A DNA stretch of 64,000 bases from Deltaproteobacteria bacterium (GTDB taxonomy: Bacteria > Desulfobacterota > Binatia > HRBIN30 > CADEER01). Where the stretch lies: positions 1 to 64,000 of the forward strand of contig JAJCZJ010000090.1 in assembly GCA_029262455.1 (NCBI GenBank). The letters run 5' to 3'. Shown here piece after piece: positions 51,412 through 59,000 of this stretch (its first letter is position 1; every line of letters starts with the position of its first letter). A model generated the notes under the pieces. That model was not told the DNA's origin. It saw only the letters and a program-made list of their open reading frames with translations, and did not search any database. Made by a program: the position numbers and the translations under genes.

Positions 51412-53097
51412 ATGTACGACCTGGTAATCCGCGGCGGGCATGTCGTTGATGGAACGGGAATGCCGCGCTACACGGCGGACGTTGCGGTCCGCGATGGCCG
51501 CATCGAGCAGATCGGTCGCGTGGCGGCTTCCGGAAGTCGCGAGATCGATGCATCCGGCCTGATCGTCGCGCCGGGCTTCATTGATGTCCACACTCACTAT
51601 GATGTTCAGTTGGATTGGGATCCGCTGGCCTCGCCGGCTTGTCATCACGGCGTAACCACCGTCCTGACCGGCAACTGTGGCTTTACCGTTGCGCCGGCGA
51701 AGCCGGAGGATGTCTCGTGGCTCGCCGCGATGCTTTCCCGTGTCGAGGGGATGTCGAAACGAGCTCTGGCCGAGGGTTTCGATTTCGCCGGGGGTAGCTT
51801 CGCGGACTTTTGGTCGCGCCTCGAGGGACGTATCGGGGTCAATGCGGGTGGCTACGTCGGTCACTGTGCTGTGCGCCGCTGGGTGATGGGCGACGATGCA
51901 TCGGAGCGAGAGGCGACGGATGACGAGATCTCCGCGATGCAGTCACTGGTCCGCACGGCGATGGAGCAGGGCGCCCTTGGTCTGTCGACGTCGCAGATCG
52001 AGCTGCATGTCGGCGACGACGGGCGCGAGGTGCCTTCGAATCACGCGTCGCGGCAGGAAATCGTCGCCTTGGCATCGGTGCTTGCCGAGTTTCACAACGG
52101 AGCGATCGAGATTATCCCGCGCTCTTTTTCAATCGGTTACGACGAGGACGATCGCGCCATGCTCTATGAACTCTATCGGGTCAGTGGCAAGCCGATTGAG
52201 CTCAATATTCTGGTGCCGACGATTCAGAACCCCATGGGCTGGCAAACGACGCTCGAGTTTTGCAACCAGGCATTTGCTGACGGTGTTCGCTTGCATCCGC
52301 AGTTTGCCACCAACAAGCTCGAGCTGCACTTGAAGCTGTCGGATACGTTCGTTTTCGACGAGATGCGCACGTGGCGCGAGGTCTTGACGTCGCCGGAGCC
52401 CGCGCGGTCGAGCCGCTTGCGCGATCCGGAGTGGCGCGAGCGACTGCGTCAAGAATGGGGCAGCGACCCGAATCGGGCGGCTGCTTTCGAGATTGACGAG
52501 CTCGAAGTCGAAGCGGTTTGCGATGATCGGAATCGCTCGCTCGTGGGGCGCCTGTTGGGAGAGATTGCGAAGGAACGTGAGGTCGATTCGTTCGATTTGT
52601 TTCTCGACCTGGCGCTCTCCGAAAATCTCGAGATGAACTTTCGCACGCGCGCGTCGGAAGTTGCCAAAGAGTTCATTCACCACGTCGTCGAGGCGGGCGT
52701 GAAGGATCCGATCGTGATGGCGGGCTCGAGCGACGGCGGCGCCCACCTGGCGTCGTTTACCGGGGCCGACTACTCGACGCGTCTGTTGTCGGAATGGGTG
52801 CCGAACACATTGAGTTTGGAGCAGGCGGTGTGGCGCCTCACCGGAATGCCAGCGACGGTGCACGGACTGCGCGATCGAGGATTTCTGCGCGTCGGCGCTT
52901 GGGCCGACCTCGTCGTGTTTGACCACGCACGGCTTCGTGCGGGCGACGCGTACTTGTCGCGCGACTTTCCAGGTGACACCGAGCGATACGTGATTGATGC
53001 TGAGGGGTATCGGGCGTTGGTGGTCAACGGCGAGATTTTGATGGACGAAGGTCAGCACACCGGGGCACTGCCGGGTCACGTTTTGCGCGGTGCGTGA
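51412..53097 (+). CDS. Amidohydrolase family protein (N-acyl-D-amino-acid deacylase-like)
   Basis: 561 residues from ATG 51412, 11 bp after the SnoaL-like stop, with GAGGTGA upstream. Motif 1 is VAPGFIDVHTHYDVQ with metal ligands H60 and H62, followed by CHHGVTTVLTGNCGFTVAPAK. Then come the IEIIPRSFSIGYDEDDR segment, MAGSSDGGAHLASFTG (metal/active-site Asp and His) and the C-terminal GRLRVGAWADLVVFD-type strand. This is the D-aminoacylase/dihydroorotase-like amidohydrolase fold. Hydrolyses an amide or similar bond; the natural substrate is not deducible. Confidence 0.88.
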   Translation: MYDLVIRGGHVVDGTGMPRYTADVAVRDGRIEQIGRVAASGSREIDASGLIVAPGFIDVHTHYDVQLDWDPLASPACHHGVTTVLTGNCGFTVAPAKPEDVSWLAAMLSRVEGMSKRALAEGFDFAGGSFADFWSRLEGRIGVNAGGYVGHCAVRRWVMGDDASEREATDDEISAMQSLVRTAMEQGALGLSTSQIELHVGDDGREVPSNHASRQEIVALASVLAEFHNGAIEIIPRSFSIGYDEDDRAMLYELYRVSGKPIELNILVPTIQNPMGWQTTLEFCNQAFADGVRLHPQFATNKLELHLKLSDTFVFDEMRTWREVLTSPEPARSSRLRDPEWRERLRQEWGSDPNRAAAFEIDELEVEAVCDDRNRSLVGRLLGEIAKEREVDSFDLFLDLALSENLEMNFRTRASEVAKEFIHHVVEAGVKDPIVMAGSSDGGAHLASFTGADYSTRLLSEWVPNTLSLEQAVWRLTGMPATVHGLRDRGFLRVGAWADLVVFDHARLRAGDAYLSRDFPGDTERYVIDAEGYRALVVNGEILMDEGQHTGALPGHVLRGA

Positions 53098-53107
53098 CCG
53101 CGAGGTG

Positions 53108-53650
53108 TTACTTTTCGCCGAGCCGGCGGCGATGCGCGGTGTAAAACTCGTCGACCGGCATGAATCCGGCTTCTTTGCCGAATTGTTCTTCGGTGTTGGC
53201 GCGCAATTCTTCTTCCGTCATCGCTAGATCCCAAGGCTGGATCTGCGGCTGCTGGACGGCCCAGGGCGAGTCGCAGAATACCTCGAGTCCGTTGTCTTCG
53301 GGGTCTTTGAAGTAGATCGACCAGGCGTTGCCGTGATTGACCGCGTGCAGTCCGGTGGCGCGCCCGTCGGCGGTCAGCTTTTCGGCCATTGCCTTGACCT
53401 CGGCCAAGTTGTCGACGCGAAAGGCCATGTGGTCGAGTGTCGTCGATGGGCCGTCTCCGCGCACCGCGGCGAAAGCGATTTGATGGTGGTCGGAACCGAC
53501 CTGCGAGAGGAAGGCGATCTCCGGCGACGAGTTGTTTGGGTCGAGCTCACCGCGGTCGCTGACCTGGAAGCCAAGGGCGTCGGTGTAGAAGGAGACCATT
53601 TCGTTGAGATCGCGCACGTAGATGACGGCGTGGGACCAGCGAAGTTTCAT
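53108..53650 (-). CDS. VOC-family protein (extradiol dioxygenase/glyoxalase-like)
   Basis: 180 residues from ATG 53650 with GGAGGT upstream; the long in-frame extension to 54256 lies antisense to the FAH-type gene. Paired beta-alpha-beta-beta-beta modules: RWSHAVIYVRDLNEMVSFYTDALGFQ, HHQIAFAAVRG, LDHMAFRVDNLAEVKAMAEKL, NAWSIYFKDPEDNGLEVFCDSPW. His7, the His in LDHMAF and the Glu in GLEVF fit the 2-His-1-carboxylate site of extradiol dioxygenases. Likely ring cleavage or a related reaction. Convergent with the amidohydrolase, divergent from the FAH-type gene. Confidence 0.85.
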   Translation of the reverse strand: MKLRWSHAVIYVRDLNEMVSFYTDALGFQVSDRGELDPNNSSPEIAFLSQVGSDHHQIAFAAVRGDGPSTTLDHMAFRVDNLAEVKAMAEKLTADGRATGLHAVNHGNAWSIYFKDPEDNGLEVFCDSPWAVQQPQIQPWDLAMTEEELRANTEEQFGKEAGFMPVDEFYTAHRRRLGEK

Positions 53651-53749
53651 TGATGGGACCTCCTCGGACGATGCGATTTGTGCGGGTTGCAGCGCGACGA
53701 CAATTGCACGACAACCATGCAGATTGCGAACTGTCAAAAGGAGAGTCGG

Positions 53750-54589
53750 ATGCCATTTCAACTTGCGAGTGTCGATGACCGAGCTGTGCTGATCGCCAAC
53801 GACGGCGTATACGATCTCGAAAGGCACAGTGATGGGCGCTTCACGTCGGACCCGATGCAGGCGCTGGCCAATCACGCGGGGCTTCACGACGTCGCCAAAG
53901 GGCTGGGCTCTCAGCCGGACAGTCTCTTGAGCGACGTATCTCTCGGTGTCTGCGTGCCGCGGCCGCAAAAGGTTTTTGGCATCGGGCTGAACTACAAGTC
54001 CCACATTGAAGAGTCCGGCATGGAGCCCCCGAAATCTCCCGTAGTCTTCACAAAATTCCCGAGTTGCCTCACCGGTCCAGAAGGTGACATCGTGATTTTC
54101 GGACCGACGACCGATTGGGAGGTTGAGCTGGTGGTGGTCATCGGTACGCGCGCACGGGATATTCCGGCAGCCGATGCCTGGGGAGCCGTAGCCGGTTTGA
54201 CTTGTGGCCAGGACGTGTCTGAGCGAACCACCCAGTTCGCCGCCAAGCCGCCGCATTTCGATTTGGCAAAGTCCTTCGACAGCTACGGGCCGATCGGTCC
54301 AGCCGTGGTGTCGTTGGACAGTTTTGCGAACTCGGCGGACTTGGCGTTGTCCTGTGACGTCAATGGCGAGCGCAAGCAGGAGGCTCGCACCAGCGACTTG
54401 CTGTTCGATGTTCCGGCTTTGATTACGTACTTGTCGGGGATCTGTACCCTGCAGCCTGGGGATATGATCTTCACCGGGACACCGTCCGGAGTCGGAGCGA
54501 CGTCGGGGACGTTCTTGAAGCCGGGTGACGAAGTGGTGTCGACGATTGAGGGGATCGGCACGATGACGAATCGCTGCGTTGAAAGGTGA
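53750..54589 (+). CDS. Fumarylacetoacetate hydrolase-family protein
   Basis: 279 residues from ATG 53750 with AAAGGAGA upstream. The FAH core appears as KVFGIGLNYKSHIEESGMEPPKSPVVFTKFPSCLTGPEGDIVI, DWEVELVVVIGTRARDIPAADAWGAVAGLTCGQDVS, FAKSFDS-type segment and GDMIFTGTPSGVGATSGTFLKPGDEV. Glu/Glu/Asp metal ligands are in the usual places. Members hydrolyse C-C bonds of ring-fission products or act as hydratases/decarboxylases. A divergent VOC dioxygenase next door makes a ring-cleavage product a likely substrate. Confidence 0.9.
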   Translation: MPFQLASVDDRAVLIANDGVYDLERHSDGRFTSDPMQALANHAGLHDVAKGLGSQPDSLLSDVSLGVCVPRPQKVFGIGLNYKSHIEESGMEPPKSPVVFTKFPSCLTGPEGDIVIFGPTTDWEVELVVVIGTRARDIPAADAWGAVAGLTCGQDVSERTTQFAAKPPHFDLAKSFDSYGPIGPAVVSLDSFANSADLALSCDVNGERKQEARTSDLLFDVPALITYLSGICTLQPGDMIFTGTPSGVGATSGTFLKPGDEVVSTIEGIGTMTNRCVER

Positions 54590-54647
54590 GGGCGCCGCTC
54601 GTTTCGAGGTTCCGTGGAGTGGATTAGTTCCGGCGAGATCGCGGTTG

Positions 54648-55442
54648 CTAAGCCTCCTCGTTGTCTGAACTTTCCGGTTTCTTTGCCGCGGGCTGGATCT
54701 CGACCGTGTCGATCCAAACGTTGCGCGGCTTGGTGACGACGTCGAGCGTCGCGAGCGCTACTTCCTCAGCGGGCAGGAGTTGTCCGGCAAGTCGGGCATC
54801 GCGCAGCCCGACTTGTCGCCAGCGCGCGAGAACTCGTTTGAAGTCGGAGAAGTCCCACTCTGATCCGAACTCGGTTGCTGTCGGCCCGATGCGGATTTTC
54901 GATACCCGGATGTCCGTGCCCTCGAGCTCGAGGGCGAGGCCGGACGCGAAGTTTTCAATTCCGGCCTTGGCGGCGCCGTAGAGGGTTTGATTCGGGCGCG
55001 GCCGGTGCACGGAATCGCTGCTCATGAACACGATGTCTCCGCCGCTGCGTTCACGCAGGAGTGTTTGCAGTGCACGCCGGGTAACCAGGATGGGGCCGAC
55101 GAAGTTGATTGCCGCCTCGGATTGCACCGCCTCGATGTTGTACTCATGTAGGAGGGCCGGTTCTGACGCGCCTGCGTTGTTGACGACGATGTCCGCGGTG
55201 CCGACAGCGGACTCGCTGTCGTCGAAGAACTGGTTGATCGAGTCGCTGACGGCGACGTCGAGCCGGCCGCTATGAACACGGACCCCGAAGGCGCGCGCGC
55301 TCTCGGCGACAGGTTCGAGTCGATCGGCCCGCCGGGCCCCGATCGACAAGTCGAACCCGGCCTGCGCGAAGGCGAGGGCGGTGGCAGCCCCGATCCCGGT
55401 CGAAGCTCCGGTAATCATGGCGGTGCGGGGCTTTTCTGTCAT
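54648..55442 (-). CDS. Short-chain dehydrogenase/reductase
   Basis: 264 residues from ATG 55442 (MTEKPRTAMITGASTGIGAATALAFAQAGF). Cofactor motif TGASTGIG, NNAG (VVNNAGASEPA), catalytic Ser (DIVFMSSDSVHR) and YGAAK (LYGAAKAGIENF). Residues after the glycine motif (GARRADR) suggest NADP. Substrate unknown. The extension to 56420 runs antisense through the HAD-PlsC gene and is a shadow. Confidence 0.88.
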   Translation of the reverse strand: MTEKPRTAMITGASTGIGAATALAFAQAGFDLSIGARRADRLEPVAESARAFGVRVHSGRLDVAVSDSINQFFDDSESAVGTADIVVNNAGASEPALLHEYNIEAVQSEAAINFVGPILVTRRALQTLLRERSGGDIVFMSSDSVHRPRPNQTLYGAAKAGIENFASGLALELEGTDIRVSKIRIGPTATEFGSEWDFSDFKRVLARWRQVGLRDARLAGQLLPAEEVALATLDVVTKPRNVWIDTVEIQPAAKKPESSDNEEA

Positions 55443-55613
55443 CGCGGTCTTCGCTTGTTGGGTGACATTCCGGTCCCATAGGCCGTCATCGTAGTGCTTG
55501 GCAAGGACGAGTACATTCTTCGATTGCCGGTTCGCAGGACCTGGAGATATTGGATACGACTCTGGGGCGGCAAGCCCTATGACTTGAGTACCGCGCACCT
55601 CCGGGGAGGCAGG

Positions 55614-57032
55614 ATGAGTTTGCATGACAGATTGACGGCGGACATTCGCGAGGGGCCCTCTGGCCCTGGGGTCGGAGCGTTTTTCGACCTCGATCGCACT
55701 CTGCTGGCTGGATTCTCGGCGACGTCTTTCTTCACGGAGCGAATCGTATCGGGCCGGGTGGGGCCGCGCGAGCTTGCCGAATCGCTGATCGGATCGCTTG
55801 GCTTTCTCGTTGGCCGCACTGGCTTTTCCGGGCTGATGTCGGCGTCGACTGCCGCCTACCGCGGACTGGCCGAGTATGTTCTCGACGAGGTTGGCGAAGA
55901 CGTCTTTCGCAAGCACCTGGCGACGCAGATCTACCCGGAGTCGCGAGCTTTGGTGCGAGCCCATCAGGCGATGGGACATACGGTCGCCATTGTTTCCTCG
56001 GCAACGCGTTACCAAGCAGGCCCTTTGGCGCGCGATATGGGTATCGAGCATGTCTTGTGTACAGAGCTCGAGGTCGTCGACGGCGTGTTTACCGGACGGG
56101 TGGTCAAACCGACCTGCTACGGCGAAGGTAAGGCGGAGGCGGGGCGGAAACTGGCGGCGGCGCACGATCTGGATTTGGAGCAGAGCTACTTCTACACCGA
56201 TAGCGACGAGGATCTGCCGTTGTTGGATTTGGTCGGACACCCCTGTCCGTTGAATCCAAACCGGCGCCTGGCGCAGATCGCCAAGGAGCGGCAGTGGCGC
56301 GTACATCGCTTCTATAGCCGCGGAGTTCCGACCGCCGGTGACGTTGTTCGCACCGCAATGGTCTATGGCAGTATGGTTCCATCCTTGTGGGCGGGGGTAG
56401 CCGCCGGTGTGGTGAATCAATCGTGGCGTGAGGGAGTCAATGTCGCCGGCGCCTTGTGGTCTGATCTGGCGACGTCCCTGGCGGGTGTGGATTTACGGGT
56501 CGAGGGCGAAGAGCACTTGTGGTCGCACCGACCCGCAGTGTTCATTTTCAATCATCAGAGCGGCTTTGACCCGATTTTGCTGTTTAAGATGTTGCGCCGC
56601 AATCTCACCGGGGTCGGCAAGCAGGAGATTCTGCACAACCCGATCTTTGGACCGGTGTTTGCCGCTGCGGGGGTGGTATTTGTCGACCGTGCCGACGGGA
56701 AAAAGGCCATCAAGGCGCTCGAGCCCGCGGTGCAAGCGCTGCGCGAAGGAGTATCGCTGGCCATAGCGCCGGAGGGGACGCGGTCTCTGACGCCGCGCTT
56801 GGGCCGGTTCAAGAAAGGGGCGTTCCACATTGCCATGCAGGCTGGGGTCCCGATCGTGCCGATCGTTTTCCGCAATGTGTTGGATGCCTTGCCGAAAGAC
56901 GCGATGGTCGTACGCCCGGCGACGGTCGAGGCCGTGGTGTTGTCGCCGATTGATACATCGAAGTGGACGGTGCGCAATCTCGACGCGAAGATCGAGGCTG
57001 TGCGCAAGAAGTTTGAGAAAGTGTTAACGTGA
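55614..57032 (+). CDS. HAD-IB phosphatase fused to 1-acylglycerol-3-phosphate acyltransferase (PlsC)
   Basis: 472 residues from ATG 55614 (GGGGAGG upstream). Residues about 15-215 are a SerB-like HAD-IB domain: FFDLDRTLL (catalytic DxDxT-type), AIVSSATRYQA, YFYTDSDEDLPLLDLVG. Residues about 260-470 are PlsC: FIFNHQSGFDPI (H-x4-D), GVVFVDRADGKKA, AIAPEGTRSLTPRLGRFKKGAFHIAMQAGVPIVPIVFRN. Such fusions occur in other bacteria and could make diacylglycerol by acylating then dephosphorylating, or act on other lysophospholipids. It is followed by an iron alcohol dehydrogenase 4 bp after the stop. Confidence 0.92.
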   Translation: MSLHDRLTADIREGPSGPGVGAFFDLDRTLLAGFSATSFFTERIVSGRVGPRELAESLIGSLGFLVGRTGFSGLMSASTAAYRGLAEYVLDEVGEDVFRKHLATQIYPESRALVRAHQAMGHTVAIVSSATRYQAGPLARDMGIEHVLCTELEVVDGVFTGRVVKPTCYGEGKAEAGRKLAAAHDLDLEQSYFYTDSDEDLPLLDLVGHPCPLNPNRRLAQIAKERQWRVHRFYSRGVPTAGDVVRTAMVYGSMVPSLWAGVAAGVVNQSWREGVNVAGALWSDLATSLAGVDLRVEGEEHLWSHRPAVFIFNHQSGFDPILLFKMLRRNLTGVGKQEILHNPIFGPVFAAAGVVFVDRADGKKAIKALEPAVQALREGVSLAIAPEGTRSLTPRLGRFKKGAFHIAMQAGVPIVPIVFRNVLDALPKDAMVVRPATVEAVVLSPIDTSKWTVRNLDAKIEAVRKKFEKVLT

Positions 57033-57036
57033 TCCG

Positions 57037-58236
57037 ATGCACGCACTGAACAGAACCATGCACAATGTCGCCGTCGCGGTTGGACGCGTAGGCGCGAAGT
57101 TCTTGCCCGATCGGGTGCCGGTTACGTTTGTCGGCGACGGAGCGGTGGCCGAGCTCTGCGAGTCGATCGCCCATAGCGGGGTCGACCGCGCCCTGATCGT
57201 GACCGACGCGATGCTGGTCGAGCTGGGCATCGTCGGCCAGATCGTCGATGCTCTGCAAGCGGTCGGTGTTGCCAGCTCGGTTTTTTCAGGCGTCGAGCCC
57301 GACCCGACATTCCCCCAAGTCGAGGCGGGGTTGGTGCAACTCGAGGCCGATCATTGTGGGGCCGTCGTCGCCGTTGGTGGTGGTTCGCCGATGGATGCGG
57401 CGAAGATGATTGCGGCACTGGCGACCAACGGTCGACCGTTGGACAAGCTGGAGGGCATGTTCAAGTTGGGCAAGGCGCCGCTGCCGGTGTATGCGGTGCC
57501 AACCACAGCGGGTACGGGTTCGGAAGTCACGGTCGCCGCCGTACTGTCCGATCCCGACAGTCACGAGAAGAAGTTTTACCTCGACCCGAAGCTGATGCCA
57601 GTGATGGCGGCGCTCGATCCTGGATTGATGACCGGACTGCCGCCGGCGATCACCGCAGCGACGGGGATGGATGCGCTGACACACGCCGTCGAGTCGTTCA
57701 TCGCCAAGACGGCGACCCCACAGAGTAAGGCCTACGCGACGATCGCCGTGCGGTTGGTCTTCCGCAATTTGCCGAAGGCTTTTTCCGACGGCAGCGACAG
57801 AGCAGCGCGCAAGGCGATGGCGTTGGCGTCCTACTATGCGGGCCTGGCGTTCACGCGTACCAGCGTTGGGTACGTCCATGCGATCGCTCACGCGTTTGGC
57901 AGGTACTACCGAACGCCGCACGGTCTGGCGAACGCGATCGCCCTGCCGCACGTACTGGAACTCTCAAAGGTCGAGGCCGAGGGGCCCTTGGCACGCTTGG
58001 CTGAGATCATAGGGCTCGAAGCCGCTTCGGACAGCGAGCGCGCCGCGGCCTTCATCCAAGCGGTGCGCGACCTGATGCAGAAGATCGACATCCCCTCTAC
58101 GTTGAAGGACCTGCGGACGGAAGACATCGCAACGATCGCCGAGCAAGCGCGCGCCGAAGTGCACCTCAACTACCCGGTGCCACGCTACATCAGCCAGGAC
58201 GAGTGCGTCGCTCTGCTGCATCGGATTGTCGCCTGA
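57037..58236 (+). CDS. Iron-containing alcohol dehydrogenase
   Basis: 399 residues. The family pattern is visible: VAVGGGSPMDAAKMIAAL (NAD-binding), VPTTAGTGSEVTVAAVL, AATGMDALTHAVESFIAKTATPQSKAYA (first metal ligands), and YVHAIAHAFGRYYRTPHGLANAIALPHVLE (the last His ligands). Reduces an aldehyde or oxidises an alcohol with NAD(P). Start ATG 57037 lies 4 bp after the HAD-PlsC stop, so they are probably co-transcribed; the joint role may be in lipid-derived alcohol metabolism, which is inference. Confidence 0.92.
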   Translation: MHALNRTMHNVAVAVGRVGAKFLPDRVPVTFVGDGAVAELCESIAHSGVDRALIVTDAMLVELGIVGQIVDALQAVGVASSVFSGVEPDPTFPQVEAGLVQLEADHCGAVVAVGGGSPMDAAKMIAALATNGRPLDKLEGMFKLGKAPLPVYAVPTTAGTGSEVTVAAVLSDPDSHEKKFYLDPKLMPVMAALDPGLMTGLPPAITAATGMDALTHAVESFIAKTATPQSKAYATIAVRLVFRNLPKAFSDGSDRAARKAMALASYYAGLAFTRTSVGYVHAIAHAFGRYYRTPHGLANAIALPHVLELSKVEAEGPLARLAEIIGLEAASDSERAAAFIQAVRDLMQKIDIPSTLKDLRTEDIATIAEQARAEVHLNYPVPRYISQDECVALLHRIVA

Positions 58237-58259
58237 CGCGTTGTCGACCCGATCCAGGC

Positions 58260-58460
58260 AATCGGGCCGGCTGAGATAGCCGTTGGAGGGAGAGGCTCCT
58301 GCCGAGCCGCGCAGCAATTCGGCCGGCTGAGATAGCCGTTGGAGGGAGAGGCTCCTGCCGAGCCGCGCAGCAATCGGGCCGGCTGAGATAGCCGTTGGAG
58401 GGAGAGGCTCCTGCCGAGCCGCGCAGCAATCGGGGCAGCGGCTCAAGCCTCTCTCTCCAA
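58260..58460. repeat. Three tandem 56-bp units of the REP-like family
   Basis: Units begin at 58260, 58316 and 58372. Each holds TGAGATAGCCGTTGG, GGGAGAGGCTCCTGCCGAGCC and GCGCAGCAAT. A degenerate inverted half (GGGGCAGCGGCTCAAGCCTCTCTCTCC) closes the array at about 58433-58459. It fills the gap between the alcohol dehydrogenase stop and the minus-strand protein ending at 58468. Tandem growth of an otherwise single palindrome is the notable feature. It is not a CRISPR, since no unique spacers exist. Confidence 0.9.
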
Positions 58461-58467
58461 CCAAACT

Positions 58468-58932
58468 CTACGCAGGTCGGTACAGCTTGGGTCGCTTTTG
58501 CACCGTCTCGAGGAGCGCGTCGTCGAACGGCTCCATTTCGTAGCCCTCCGGGTGTGGCGGACGTGGCGGGATCCCGAGGGCCTCTTGTACTTCGGGCTTC
58601 TGGTAGTAGCTGATGTAGGCGTGGAAGGTCAGAGTCGGAAGCAACGCCGGTTGCTGAGATTGTAGTTCGGCTACCAAGGTAGCGAGCTGCTCGGGAGCCA
58701 GGTCGTCGATCCTACCGGCACTAGCGCTGGTCAGGAGCGACTGAAACGCAGCCAGGCCCGGCTCGACCACGAGCCTCAGCTCGGGGGAAGTCGCGAAGCT
58801 CGTTTCGATGTCTGCGCCAACCCCCGCTTCTCCCGCTCCGGGAAGCGAACGCTCGGGGCAGGAGGGAATGATCTGGTTGAGCAACGCCGCGAAGTTGCGG
58901 CGCTGTTCGTCAGTGAGAACGTCTTTCGTCAT
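58468..58932 (-). CDS. Gluconate 2-dehydrogenase subunit 3-like small protein
   Basis: 154 residues (MTKDVLTDEQRRNFAALLNQIIPSCPERSLPGAGEAGVG). The opening LTDEQRRNFAALLNQIIP and the later LVAELQSQQPALLPTLTFHAYISYYQKPEVQEALG resemble the small subunit found beside GMC-type membrane dehydrogenases. It lies 68 bp downstream of a GMC oxidoreductase on the same strand, the usual context. No Tat signal is visible here. It may help assemble or stabilise the GMC partner; this is based on family and position. Confidence 0.75.
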   Translation of the reverse strand: MTKDVLTDEQRRNFAALLNQIIPSCPERSLPGAGEAGVGADIETSFATSPELRLVVEPGLAAFQSLLTSASAGRIDDLAPEQLATLVAELQSQQPALLPTLTFHAYISYYQKPEVQEALGIPPRPPHPEGYEMEPFDDALLETVQKRPKLYRPA

Positions 58933-59000
58933 GTCAGGACCGTTTCGCCTGAGCCCCGCCTTTGCCTGTGCCTTTGCCGACGAGCGCAGCGAGTTCCAAC

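Noticed and set aside
53108-54256. Longer VOC-family start at 54256
   Set aside because: The extension is antisense to the FAH-type gene; ATG 53650 has GGAGGT upstream and begins the first VOC strand.
58260-58460. CRISPR array
   Set aside because: Units are directly abutting and identical over the full 56 bp, so there are no spacers; the sequence belongs to the REP-like family.
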